Part shown: piece after piece, positions 50,122-62,955 of the stretch
How the letters are laid out: each line of letters begins with the position of its first letter
Position numbering within the stretch: the stretch's first letter is position 1
NCBI GenBank assembly: GCA_020055645.1
Contig: CM034547.1
Span: 35,408,909-35,472,908, forward strand
DNA: 64,000 nucleotides
Reading direction: 5' to 3'
Source: Tomocerus qinae
Lineage: Eukaryota; Arthropoda; Collembola; Entomobryomorpha; Tomoceridae
Notes under the pieces: model-generated
Seen by the model: only the letters and a program-made list of their open reading frames with translations
Told to the model about the DNA's origin: nothing
Database searches by the model: none
Program-made: the position numbers and the translations under genes

Positions 50122-52923
50122 ATTTCACAATAAATAATGTTGTAAAATATATAACTATAGAAGTTGGAGGTAAGGATAATATTTTCTTCGTTAATTCGCG
50201 AATTCATATTTCAACTTTCAACTCTAGTTTATTGCCATCATAGTTGTTTGAAGAAGTCATTAATTGACATCTCCATCTACTCCTTTGTGAACGATTTTCG
50301 AGTTCCAGCCGTTCTTGTCATAGTAAATAGACCTACTGGAAAATAGTGCTTTGATGATTCACTTTGCTTTCGCGGAATTGAGTTGAAAGCCAAACAGCAT
50401 TACCTGGTAGTTGTTATTACGCGAAAGCTAAACAACTCCGAAATTGCAGTGTAGGCTACTGCCTGTCTCCTAACGACTTGGTAGCAAAGAACCTAGAATT
50501 ATTAAATTATATAGTTAGTTATAGTAATAATAATGATATGCAGCACTGAGAAACGGCATCATATAGATATTTTGTATCAGAAAGCACACATTTTATGTCT
50601 TTTGTTATGTCCACAATATATTTCTATCATATGAGAAATTACAGTGAAAGACTACTTACAAATTTTATTAAATGGAACTGCACATAATGCACTAATGTAT
50701 TCGACGTACATTATGTGGGACAATGTAAATGTAAACTGGTACTCATCGTGAACCTCAACATATTTTGCCCCTCTGCGTGTTGCGACTTTGTTCAGCCCGT
50801 CATACCTACTGAATTCGGAATTCTTAAGATGAGATCGATTCAATGGCTTGATATACGCATACGTGGTATTTGAAATTATTCTATGAGGATATCCAACTAG
50901 TTTAGTATTGGATAGAAATTATCCCTGCTTTCTATTCACATACAAATGCTACTATTTATTCGCACAGTTTGATTTGATTCATTTGCACACAGAGTGAAAC
51001 TTATTTGGAATTATTTTATGGTATTAAAATTATCGCATTTCCATTTCCAGAGTCGTATATATCATAATTGATCAAATAAAAAAATCCTTATTATGTATAA
51101 CAGCCAGCCATACAATTTTAAGCAATGTACTCCATTGTACTATACTCGATTATTTAGAAGCTAATTTTCTGTTGACCTTATTGTCCTTTATTATTTGCTT
51201 TAATTTTGGAATTGGGGACTTAGAAGTTGGAAATTATTAGTTGGCAAACTTTGAATAATGGATGAAAGCAAATGAAATTGTAGCTTGTCTAATTAGAATA
51301 AACCTTTGGGTGAGTTAACGGAAGTTGTGGTTAGGTTTAGGTGAGATAATATTGAATAATAATGGAATAAATAAATTAGAACATTTACAAACGGGAGCAC
51401 ATAGTAGGAAATCGTTACATTTGTGTTCTGCTTATTATTAGACTACTTAGAAAGCTTTTCATAAATGTACCTTTGATTAGAAGAAGGTTGTATAATTAAG
51501 TTTTAAATAGACAGGGGATTCTGTGAATTTGTATTTGTTTATTTATTTAGTAACTCATTCTTAATCGCAAATTGATGATAAAAGTAATAATATTTTACAT
51601 TATTTTAATCAAGTACAATAATACGTACTTAGTATTACTAGATTTATAATTTATATAACATTAATTATTACTTGTTAAACGTTTCGAATTGTTTATTTTA
51701 GTCTACGGAAGTGCATTACAGTGAATTAAATCACTTGATGTCTATTTTATTTCATTTTATGTTGTTACAGAAGAAAACTGCCTTTTCTTCACTTTCTTCA
51801 TTTATTGTTAGTATAATATAATTATGTGTATTAATATGTATAATTTATTAATATTTATTGTTTAGAATATTTTTTAACCTATTTATTTTATAGTTGTATT
51901 TAGTTACACTATTTGAGTACGTCTATAGTATAACGATAACTAATATTTAGGATCTACTTAGTTAGTAGTTATTAAGCTACGTATTATTTGTATTTATGTA
52001 AATATAAATTACAAATAAATTAGGTACCTATATAACATGTCTTCATAGTAGTACAGCTCAAAAGAGTCGCAATGTACACACAGTAACTCAACACATTCCT
52101 AATAGGAAACAATACAAACATTTTATATTTATGTACACACGTTACGCTGCAGTTACACCGATAATGAATTCAACGAATGCATCATTTAAATATGTATTAT
52201 ATAACAACCAAATTGTAATAAATATACTATATGTAGAGGGAAATATTCACACAAGATTATATATATCTCAAGATACACATTATTCAATTGATGTTATACA
52301 TTGGCCGGATATCAAAAGATGAACATACTTATGTCAACAATTCAACATATTTGTCTCTTATTTAATTTGTAGATAAATATGACGCATAGTATAGTACCGA
52401 TAGAATGACAGAATATCTATTTACAAGAACTCATGAAATCTGGGACCAAATAAATAGAATTTGCATAGAAGGTAAGGGAACTTATTTATAGGTAATAAAT
52501 CAAATTTAAATGTACATACATATTTAATGTACCTACATAACGTGTGTGGGACTTCCTATTCAGTTTTCTATATCGAGTAGCATTTGGAAGAAGCTTTCAA
52601 GAACTTTTGTCTTAATAGTGACACTATTTTGCAAGTGCATGTGCAATGCTACTGCAACTAATACGAACTAGAGTGTCATCGTGTCAATTATTTTATATAT
52701 TTAGTAGTAGAGAGTGAGTGCAGTGCAGAGTGCAGTAATTGTTAAATACGTGGAAGAAGAAGAGAAATGTGATTTGAATTTGAAGAAGGTTACTTTAAAT
52801 CTACTGCTTCTTAGTTAGTAATTAGTAGTTTTATGTTTTTGATAATTTGTGTTAACAATACTTATAGTATATATAATAACATCTGTATCCGTAGATTACC
52901 ATGCGAAGGTCTACAAACCCACG

Positions 52924-53028
52924 ATGGCCGGCCTGCCGTGGCAAAGTAGCTATAACATTGTTGAATGTGATTCCATGTATTTAGTTGTCATTGTCGTTTG
53001 TTCGTGTGTACTGTCTGTGTGTGGCTAA
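52924..53028 (+). CDS. Candidate 34-residue small membrane peptide
   Basis: The ATG sits in a GC-rich pocket (CCCACGATGGCC, a good initiation context) inside otherwise AT-rich DNA. The frame reads MAGLPWQSSYNIVECDS, then a hydrophobic run beginning MYLVVIVVCSCVL, and stops at TAA 53026-53028. A short frame like this can occur by chance; no family or neighbouring exon supports it. Confidence 0.15.
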   Translation: MAGLPWQSSYNIVECDSMYLVVIVVCSCVLSVCG

Positions 53029-54173
53029 TAGGTAGGTGTGTATGGTATTTCTGTGTTTGTAGCTCTAGCTTTACAATATTCACAATGCTTGTTCATTTGG
53101 TGAATAATTGAGTTATTAGGTAGGTTTGTGGTACATCTTATATAATGCCGTTGCGTAATCTAATTACGTTTGTATTTGTATGTCAATTAATTACGCCAAG
53201 TCACAGTGTAATTTAATTTGGTATGTACAGAATGTCTAATTGTTTGTAAGTATACTAGTCAAAGTCAGTGCACGTATAATATAATACATATAATATGCAC
53301 CGTTATGTAAGATACTCTGATTCGATTCGTCTTTCATTCTGTATTTTATGTATTATTCCGTAGATATTCCTCTTTTACAAATATTCTACATAATTATTTG
53401 TTGTTTGTTTGTTTGAGTTCTCATCCCCCCTACTTACTCACACTCACAGAGCAGTACCTACCTATTTAATTACATTAATTCAGGTAGGTACTGCGTTAGT
53501 ATTACTCGTGAGATAACTAACGATTGTCTAACATGTCATCTATCTATAGTGATCGTATAATATTTTATTAGTATTGTTAGTATATAATTTAACTTACCCT
53601 ACTTTATGTACTTTATCAGTAGTAGTATTATTATTTGCATACAATTAGCCTTTGTTAGATGACTGTGTAGCTAAACCCGGCAATAATAGTTGTATGTATT
53701 GCATTCAATTACTTTATGCTAATTATTATTTCAAACTTACATATATGTAATTTCCTTTGTGAGTCTAAAAGGCTAAGGCTGCTAGCTAACTCTCTGTAAT
53801 AATCCGTTCTTGTCTCGGTACGACAGTACAATTAGCTGTAGTGCGTTTTTGTGAGTTTGTATTTTCTTGCTTTCACTCGTCTTTCCCTTTTGAATGTATT
53901 GATTAACACACAGCTAACTTTCGTTTGATACATATCTGTAGTAGCTCGAAACGCTCAAAAATCTGTCCGTACTCAATGCCAGCATTATGAGGTATAATAA
54001 TATTATTTCATTATTTATATATACATTTACACATTTCTTTCCCTGCACTTTCTTTGTAATCAAACCAAATCTCAGGCAACTTAACTCTTTCACTTTCTAC
54101 ACATCATTAGTCTTCCATTTGACACAATTTCTGATATAACTATAATAGTAGATTTAAACAAGTTTGTAAAATG

Positions 54174-54403
54174 TTAATTAGGAAGGAAGATAGTAATTAG
54201 GCCAAAATTATTAACCAATTTCAACATTTTCGCAGCATCCTCATCCTGAACACTTAGGAAACTAAATTTAACAATGCACATCCTGTTGCTTTCGTCCAGA
54301 TTAGATTTGCCAAGATGGCATTTACTTAATCTACTAAATGGGTCAACAATTTTGCATGAGCAAAGAGAAATTACCCAAGAGGATAATAAAAACAGTATAG
54401 TAA
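54174..54403 (-). other. Exon-like open frame with hydrophobic start
   Basis: After a CTGCAG acceptor-like site at 54409-54404, the - strand frame reads TILFLLSSWVISLCSC, then KIVDPFSRLSKCHLGKSNLD and a charged C-terminal part, ending at TAA. The start resembles a signal peptide but there is no in-frame ATG before it, and the tract before the AG is purine-rich. It may be chance or part of an unrecognised small secreted protein. Confidence 0.12.
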
Positions 54404-57315
54404 CTGCAGTCAATTTTCCTTTTCTCTACTAATGGCGAAACTGTAAAACTCTGATATAAGTTAAATCACAATTCATGACATGTGATGTAACTGAGCCCTA
54501 TCGCTATCAAGTAACGTAACTCCTTCCATTATCGATATTTATATATTTACGATGCAGAAATGTTAAAAACAGTCAACAAAACTTAGCATACATTTAATTG
54601 GAATAAGGTTTTTTGTCCAGGGTATTTATAATGGTGCCTCGGCGAAATTAGTAATTCTGATTGTTAAAATAATTAAATAACATGACTAATTAATGTCGTT
54701 TTACAGAATCACTGCATGTCTTATAAAGATATGTCAAAGCAAGAACTTTAAGTACTTATTGCTCATTAATACATCGTTTACATACCCTATAAAAACAGCT
54801 AGTCCAAAATTGAGGCTTTAAAACTGTGTTCAAGACCTATGCCATCAACAGCTTAGTTGATGAAAACATTGGTGTCAAAAGGCACTAACTACTAAATTGT
54901 ATCTCCGTAAATATTAACCACAAGCATGTAAACTGTCAGTGAAGTATATAAGTTGTTAATAAATAAAGTCAGTAGGTCAACACTGTGCTTTTGAAAATAT
55001 TACAAACCTTACATATTCTAATCATGTAAATAAATACCAATTACATATCTACAAACCGCATTCTAACTTATGCCTAATTGTGCAAGTTTCTTCTTGCAAT
55101 CAGAGCATATAAATATAAATTAGAGTCAATTTGAAATTTATATTGCTTAAAGTATGCACATGCCACGTATCCAAAGATTTGTGGCTTCTTACAATATTTA
55201 AGGCATCTAAACATTCGTCCAAAACATCTAAAAATGCACACATATACAAAAGAAATGTTGAAGCATAGAAAAATTATCGCAACTATTATTTCTTCTAAAC
55301 TAATAAACAGCGTTTTAGATTAGACGACACCGAATACGATTTCACTAACATGAAATGAAGTAACAATATGGCACAATGCATTGCTAAAAAAATGATAACA
55401 TCATCGCATGAAAAATAAAAGAAAGCAAATGGTACAAATAATTCAGTCAGTTATTTAATTGAGAATAATTTGCAAATAATTCCAATAGACATTTCCCAAA
55501 AATGAGTATAATTTTTATAAGTACAAAGGCATCTCATAATAATTCAGATCAGACTGCAGGTTATTACGAATAAATTCTGTACTAAAGATTACAATTAGTA
55601 GTATTAAGGTACCAGGGTTCTAGTACAACCAACACATGCGTTGAGATGCAGAAAATTGAGAATAATCTCCTATCTCATCCCAAAGTTGTCGGATACATAA
55701 CAATATATAAGCGAAAATTGAAAATTCGGAACATATTAATAGATTCTGTATTAGAATTAGGAATCAATTGAACAATTCGATTGCTTGAGTATTACAAATT
55801 ACAATATAATAATACATACCAAAGAGGCATTCTAAATAAGTACGTAGGACATGAAAGTCACTTTACATACTACTTTCTCTTTTCTAACTCTAACTTCGTT
55901 TAAAAAATTTCCCAACTTTCACCTCACCATTTTGTTAATATTGATTAGTTCTGGTGAAAGTTGTAAGGTAGATGAAAGTTTTATATGAAGTTAGCATACG
56001 GAAAGAGAAAGCACTATGTAATATGACTTTCGTTCAATACGGTAGGTAAGTACATATACATACACGCAATACATTCTACAGAACTATCAAAGTTTTACAA
56101 CAATTATTGCAGACAGATCTTGCCAAAAAATATTTAATAAATGCATTAATTCCACTAACAAAAAATAAATAGGTAAATTACACGAAACTAACAAAGGATA
56201 TTTTCATTAATTCGAAATATGACGGCAAGTTTGGTAGGGTTAATAAAGAAACTAATTGTAGTAATTTGCATTCAAAATACTCCATTATCTGCGGAAACGA
56301 TAAAACGAAATTTTTTTTGCAAATGGATTTTACACCCGCAATTTTTTGAGTATGAATGTGTATTGTGCATAATATAACGTTGCGCATACAATTCTCTCTC
56401 AAATAAATAATATGTATATACGAACAATTAATTTCTTTCACGACACTTTTGTAGTATACCTACTGGATGATACTATCTACATGAGGCCAACACATTTAAA
56501 CAGTTTTATAAGTACATATACGTTATTAATTGATAAGTAGCTACATAAGTAGTACCACAATTTTCTGTACATACATATTATGCAGTACTAATAAGTCTAG
56601 TTAATTTGTCTTTTCGTTTCTATTCCATAATATTACAACTTACAACTGTAATTACAACAAGGACATACTTACGTAAATTATGCTAACTGTCTGGGAAATG
56701 GTTTTGTTCAACCAATCAACAAGTATAGTTAAAAGGAGGAGGCCGTTTGGGATGAAATATTATTTCGTGTGTAAATGGTTTATATAAGGGAGATGGCTTA
56801 AATCAAAAATGCTTTGGTGGATTATATATGGCTTTTGAATGTGTATCATTATTTATGCAGTACACATGCACAATCAAATGCAATGCATTAAATGCTAGCA
56901 GCTAAGGCTATTTTGAGAACCTGTTTTAATTAGCAACCTGAACCTGACTAAACTATTAAGTAAGTACTACAAATGTAGAATACGATTTTACTTGTGGGTG
57001 GGCAGTATTCTACTATAGAAGAGGTAGGTTGGTACGTAGGTACATCATACCCTAACTAAATGATTTTAATAACATTCTTACATAATAATTACTGTATCTC
57101 CAGTCAAGTCACTGTTAATCATATAACACACAAGTCACGACTATATACTATATACATACGCACGAGATGAGATAAAAGCTATGGATATCTGTCCAGCTTT
57201 TAAATTTCTTCTACCCTAAAAGTTAACATACTCTCGTAAATCTATTTCAAATTACAACAACACATTAGGTCTTAGGTACACACACATTTTCAGTATTTTC
57301 TTCTGTATCACCTAA

Positions 57316-57370
57316 TCATCTCCCGTCGTTCAGCCAGCCAGGGTGACCGACCCGAGGAGATGGCTGCGTC
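57316..57370 (-). other. GC-rich patch, possible alternative basigin 3' exon
   Basis: An isolated GC-rich island in AT-rich DNA. Read on the - strand after AGAACAG and joined in phase 2 to the last recognised basigin exon, it would add QTQPSPRVGHPGWLNDGR and a stop. Basigin tails are not conserved enough to confirm this, and the pyrimidine tract is weak. Confidence 0.12.
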
Positions 57371-59914
57371 CTGTTCTGTCATTATTAAGTATTTTTCATT
57401 CCTACATCTACTTCATAGCTAAATTATATCATATATTTTGTTTATTCGTATTGTATTATTATTTAGTAGATGTAGATGCAACAGTAACAATAATGAACAT
57501 CATTGCTTCAACTTGACAGCAGCTGCTGATTTGAAACTTGATTACGCGTGGTATGTTAATAGTTTTCTTTAATTATTATTGTGATTGTATAATAGTGAGA
57601 CTGAGAATTTTAAGTTAAAAAACCAAAACACTCCCTTCTAGGATTTTCTGTTCTTCCCAATTCAATTAACATGAATGATACGTTTTTACAGAGTCCTGTC
57701 CTGACCTGACTGTTATGTACTAATTAAGTACGGTTCACGTAATACAGTACAGTGTACAGTTAAGTACGGGCTTTAATTCTTGGATTCTCGCAGATGCGTG
57801 AATTGAGATTAGAATGAGAACACTTTTGATTGTGTTGTTTGTGGTTTTTGGTGACGGGCAAGAAATCACTTCCATGTTACACTTTCGTGTTTACCTTCTT
57901 ATTATACTTAATTTATAATCGTACATACTAATCGATAATTCAGTTACCTAATTATTAATTAACAATAGGCACTAATATGAGTAAATCAATTGGAGACATG
58001 ATATTGTGGATCTAGAATTGGATATCTGAATTGGATTAGTTGGGTGATGGTGATTTGCGTTGTTGTTAGTAGATTCAGGTAGCTGAACTAAGATATAATA
58101 CCGGAAGTAATTGGTTCAACCAGACAAACAAAATTAGTGTTGCTTGATTCATTTAAATTGTTAGAGAATACTAGGAATATTTTAAAGTGTAACTAATACT
58201 ACGCCAGGCATACTAATTGTAACTAATTGGACATAAATTAAATTAATAGACCACTTGAGGTTGCGAGTTGAAATCATTCTGAGTCCTAGCACCCACTTTA
58301 TCGATAGGCCTTGGGAACATGTTCTGCCTTCCTTATGGAGTACATTTGTGTCAACATCAAAGCTAAGGAATCTTAGAATAGTGGAAGGAAAGTAATAGAA
58401 ACCGTAATAATTAATAAAATATTTTTCAAGTGTGTAGACTTTAGATTTAGTCAGTTGCAAAAGCCAATGAGGTCCCAGTCAACTGCTGGTTAGCATCGAC
58501 AGGTTTGTTTTCTTTTGATTATTCGATAAAGATTCGGAAATCAGTTAGTGACTTGCCCGTTCCTGTATTTGATTTCCGCTTCGTTAGCTCACTTTACTTT
58601 AGATTTTGTTTACTGTTACGGGTTTAAAGAAAGTCAAAGTACACAAAGTAACTTGCTTTTGGAGACTGGCGATATTGAATTTAGTCTACGGTGTAGGCGT
58701 GTAAGTAAGTAGAACGTTACGTAATAGAATCTACACAATCTACAGTACACTGTACTACACTTCCGATTTGACTTATAACTGAAGTGAAGGTGCACGTATC
58801 TATGTTACTTGAATTTAGTTGACATAGCCTCGATTGATTGATTCTTTTAAGATGTAGATTTGCGGTGCGATTGCAATGATCCGATGGGTTTGACTATTTG
58901 GAGTTGAATTACGTAAGTAGCGACACGGCGCATACAGAATAGGACGAAAGAATTTTCTTTTTGACGTGACAGGAGATTACACAAAGATATTGACGTAGTG
59001 TATGTATGTAGAACGAACGAATTTTTCTTGCTTTCACAGATCAGATCAAATAATACAAGCGTTTAGATTTCATAATTATAGATAGTATAGTTGAACAAGG
59101 CAAGGTGATAATCCAGTTCATCGATCCAGTAGATTACCACTAATATTATTCTTCTCATAAAGACTATCAGGGGCGGCTAGTCACCATCATCGTTTGAGTT
59201 CTTCCTGAATACGCGTGTGTCGCAAGTAAAAATAAAAGTTTACCATTAGTTTCAAGTTAATTCATACATATGCCTTTGTTCAACCTACAATATCAGGCAC
59301 ACATGCCAAAAAACACAAACAGTAATAACAAATATTATCTTAAACCTTAAACTGATCTAGGGACAGTAACTTCATTAAACAAAATGCACTCACATCAGTA
59401 TTACGTTTGGCGTGCTATTTTAGTACACCCGAGACAACGACTATTCAGATATTGAGGAGAAGAAATATGCGTACGAAATGTAGCATTAGCAATAATGGAA
59501 GAAATTCACTGAATCAGCGGCAGCTCTCCTAACATATACTTACACTTTCCTCAAGAAGATCAATAGTATTATCTCGGGTGGTGTGTTATATTTTTAAGGT
59601 TCGTGCATGAACTTCCAACGGTCTTATACAAATCCTGCATTGTGGGAATGACAGGATACGTCACCTTATAAATGTCAGTCATGCACTAAATACTACCATA
59701 TTATAAAAGGTTAGATAAAATAGTAAGTCAAAATTTGATTTAAAAAATAGCACATGCAGCAATCCCAACGTGAGATTTAATAATAAAGAGATACCTACTC
59801 AATTTCCATTTTCATTTCACACAAAACGAAAAAACAAGAGATAAGGGGAATCAACTACTACTCCAACCTGTCTACGTCTTGTTGATCAACAAGAGGGCAA
59901 AATGTGTATTGACC

Positions 59915-62900
59915 TTACTGATCCGGGCTCCCGTCTGTATCACTCTCTTCCAACTCTGCTTTATTTCTTTGCTGCTCGTAGATCAAAATTATAGTGCATA
60001 GAACCACGACTTCACCACAAATTGCCAAAAATGGCCACAAAGCACCCAACTTATCTGTAAGTTTCAACAATTTCATATTAGATAACTTATATGGGGGAAA
60101 CTAATTGCTCAGGTTGTACAAGAACACATAAGAGAAAGTAAACAAAACAGCATATGTACGTACTAAATACTCAAATATGTACTGTAATATTACACGGGAG
60201 AATACTTAGCAATTTAAACTTTGGAAAGGATACAATAAATATAAGAAAACGAATACACACTGTACCTTTGACTCGAACATAATACGTGAATTCTGGATCC
60301 TTCAGAGCTTCTTTCCCTTTTATTATACATGTGTAAGTACCTCGATTTTCCGGCTCAGCCATATCAAACGAAAATCCAGATCGCAATGGTTTATCTTTTA
60401 AAATTTGGGAGACACCGGTCTTCTGCTGTCCAAGGTCTAGATCCTCTCCATCTGTAGAGCACAGAGTTTATGCTTATTTAATTAAAACAAAGCTTATTTA
60501 AGCTACTAACTTTTATTATATTTTGCGTTACTAACTACTGCTATTTAGACGAATATCCCCATTTAAAAATCTGAGCTCTTACCTTTTTTCCAAGCGACTT
60601 TTATTGAGCCTGTGTCAAGATCTGCTTTAGTGACGCCGTGGATATCGCAATAAATCTCGAGCTTTTCTCCTTGAACGACTGTAACACTACTGCGGCCCTT
60701 TCCAAAGTACCTATTTGCGGACACGGTCTCTGCAGTGAAATTGAAAAAAATGTTGTACTATTTGTTTTGCTAGCCTGCATATGACGGTGATGCACAGGAC
60801 GACAAGGCATTTTTGCGATTGACATTGCATATGTGGCAGTAGCAGCGTACAATTGAATAGAGAACATATTAAATAGTAATTATTGACCATACAAGCCTTT
60901 CGAATGTAAACATAAGTAACTGATAATTAATTATTCTTGTAATAAGTAGTTACTTAAATTGAATAACAAATACACCTACTTCTACGTACTACAATACAAG
61001 CGTTCACTATGACTGATTCATCATAATGAATTATAAGTTAGGAATATGATAAGTAATAAACAAATTTAGGTATGCTCTGCAATTGGCGAAGTGTGTGTAA
61101 ATATTGATGCGTAAATCAATTTTGTTTGTCCAGTGGTACGCACGAATAAAAGAAGTAGTTTCGGGTGAACAAAGTTTTGTGTGACATGGCATGATGTAGG
61201 TTTTATCATGTATCAAAATGTAGGGTAAAGTAAATAGTGTATCTGAAGCAAATTGAACATTTACAAGAAACTCTTCAATCACAGATGGTGGCTTTCTTTT
61301 CTTGGTTGATTCTATGCGGTGAGTTATCTTCTTGTGGAAAATATTTATTAAACCGGAATTTAATGTTTATTATAGGGTCATGAAATGAAATGCAAAGAAA
61401 ATTTTGGCAATAAATTAGATGGCTTTGCTTTGCATTGCTAAACGATAACAGCAAAATTTTAAGATAATAATTTGAATTTAATAAATATAGTAAAAAAATA
61501 AATTTAAAAATTGCACGTATGTACTATAGTACAAGTGTATACAGTACAAGAATGAAAATAATAAGAAAAAATAATAATATTATATACCAAATAGTAATAT
61601 TGGATTGAAAGAGTTTGAAAAAATACGAAACGATTGAGCAACATGCAATTGAATACATCCTACCATTGTAATTTCTTTCTCTCTCTCTCTCTAGTACAGA
61701 TGTGAAGTCACCGTTTCCTTCGGACCTCCTGAACCTCTCTTTCATCTCTTTGTTGCCAAAATGGGATTTACGTTTGAAAATACATAGTACACACAAACAA
61801 AGTTTCACATAGTGTTAGTAAATCAAAGAACTATCTAAAGATGTATTTTAATGTGACTTTAAATTAATTTACTGATTCGCTAAAAAACGTGAATCAGCGT
61901 ACTAAAAGGTACACTATAGAGCAGGGCTAAGATTACAGACTAAATACGCTTTACCTTACACTTGTTACTTAATTTAAACGCAGTATATTCAATATCAGAT
62001 TACTAGGTTGGTATTATAGCTAAATTACTACTGAGAAGGTCAGCTTATTAATTGCGTATGGATAGTATAGAATGTATAAATACTTAATTCAATTTAAAAA
62101 GGGTACAAATACATAAGACACAATTACACGTACACCTAAAAACAATCCAAACATTCCCATTTAATTTACGATGTGTCGTAACACGCTACGACAATATTGT
62201 CAAAAGTTAATTCGCTTTAAAGTCATGATTTACAATGAAGTTATATTCAGGAAAGGTTACTGCAAGCCTTTGAATTGAACAATATAACTCACCCAGAAGT
62301 TCAATAGTAGCAGACCCTTCTTGGTTTCCTTCACTTTTAGCGGTGCATGTGTATTTCCGAAAATCAGAGAGGGTATTCCGCGTTTCGTTGGGTTCTTTGC
62401 GAAGCCTGTAAAAGGACAGCTTGTACACACTCACTTTTACATTGTCTTCAGTATCTTGCTCGGACACCAACGTGCAATGCGGCGGAGGTCTGGATTTAGA
62501 ATCAGTCCCTTTTGGATCATCTTTCTCATTACATACATCCTCCATGTCAACTTCATTGTTCTTATCATTCATTCTTTTCCTGTAAAAATATTTATAGACC
62601 ATACATTTGATTAGTATAATCAGCGGAATAATTACATTATGTTATCCTTGTAAACTTAATCATTGTCGTCATTTGCCTACAGGACAATAATATGTCGTAC
62701 GTGTAACGATTACGTAATGTGCATTTTGGGCATGCAATCTGTATGTTTTAGCTAGATGTAAATGTAACTGCTAAACTAAATAAAAAAGTTATTATAAATA
62801 CATAAATTTTTAATTGTTATTTACTTACCACTTCATAACTGCATTCGCTGCTTTCGCCGTACAAATTAATTCTACTGGTTTATCCTTGGCAGCGAATTTT

Positions 62901-62955
62901 GTATAATGTGGTCTACCAGGATCTATTGCTTCGCCGTTTAATGTAATGTTAATCG
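59915..62955 (-). CDS. Bsg: Basigin-like Ig-superfamily membrane glycoprotein, 5' partial
   Basis: A cell-surface protein of the basigin/neuroplastin/embigin family, which chaperones monocarboxylate transporters and acts in cell adhesion. Exons on the - strand: 62955-62829, 62579-62293, 60729-60583, 60451-60266 and 60054-59919. They join in phase to 293 codons plus two bases. Two Ig domains are seen: Ig1 with Cys in LICTAK and YTCTAK, and Ig2 with Cys in LEIYCDIHG and GTYTC. The tail gives the assignment: ALWPFLAICGEVVVLC, with a Glu inside the membrane span, then IILIYEQQRNKAELEESDTD. N-glycosylation sequons occur at NIT and NET. The signal-peptide exon is missing. The 3' end is ambiguous: GTAAGG at 59918 is a good donor, but reading through gives Asp-Gln-stop at 59917-59915. 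Confidence 0.93.
59919..60054 (-). CDS. Bsg: Basigin exon, transmembrane segment and cytoplasmic start
   Basis: The exon encodes DKLGALWPFLAICGEVV, a hydrophobic run ending LIYEQQRN, and the acidic LEESDTDGSPD. The Glu in the membrane span is the hallmark of basigins. The acceptor is CTTACAG. The next bases GTAAGG form a donor, and in frame they also create CAG-TAA, so both a spliced and an unspliced end are possible. Confidence 0.93.
60266..60451 (-). CDS. Bsg: Basigin exon, rest of Ig2
   Basis: The exon encodes DGEDLDLGQQKTGVSQIL, then FSFDMAEPENRGTYTC (the Y-x-C of an Ig domain) and EFTYYVRVK leading to the membrane span. The acceptor is CTCTACAG and the donor GTACAG. Confidence 0.93.
60583..60729 (-). 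CDS. Bsg: Basigin exon, start of Ig2
   Basis: The exon encodes ETVSANRYFGKGRSSVTV, then GEKLEIYCDIHGV and IKVAWKK (Ig2 first Cys and core Trp). An alternative open frame covers the same bases but lacks family similarity. The acceptor is TCACTGCAG and the donor GTAAGA. Confidence 0.9.
61679..61692. repeat. CT dinucleotide microsatellite
   Basis: Seven CT units lie in a basigin intron. Confidence 0.75.
62293..62579 (-). CDS. Bsg: Basigin exon, most of Ig1
   Basis: After KRMNDKNN comes an acidic insert with two extra cysteines (DVCNEKDD and PPHC), then VKVSVYKLSFYRLRKEPNET and the closing DFRKYTCTAKSEG with the second Ig cysteine. The insert makes this Ig domain longer than usual. The acceptor is TTTTACAG and the donor GTGAGT. 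Confidence 0.92.
62829..62955 (-). CDS. Bsg: Basigin exon, start of Ig1
   Basis: The exon encodes INITLNGEAIDPGRPHYTKF, then KDKPVELICTAKAANAVMKW. It includes the first Ig cysteine and the Trp of the Ig core (split across the intron). It enters in phase 1, so at least one upstream exon exists. The acceptor is TTTTGCAG and the donor GTAAGT. Confidence 0.88.

Larger units (their letters stand above)
47350..59914. other. Long gene-poor stretch
   Basis: AT-rich sequence with no firmly recognised gene. Weak candidates are listed separately: a 34-codon frame at 52924, an exon-like frame at 54174-54403 (-) and a GC-rich patch at 57316-57370 (-). An uninterrupted 137-codon + strand frame at 47706-48119 starts with ATG and a hydrophobic run, but its translation is Ser/Leu-rich without known motifs. 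A TA microsatellite lies at 50108-50121. Confidence 0.4.

Noticed and set aside
60601..60867. 88-codon - strand frame overlapping a basigin exon
   Set aside because: It is a different frame from the one that continues the Ig domain in phase; no family resemblance.
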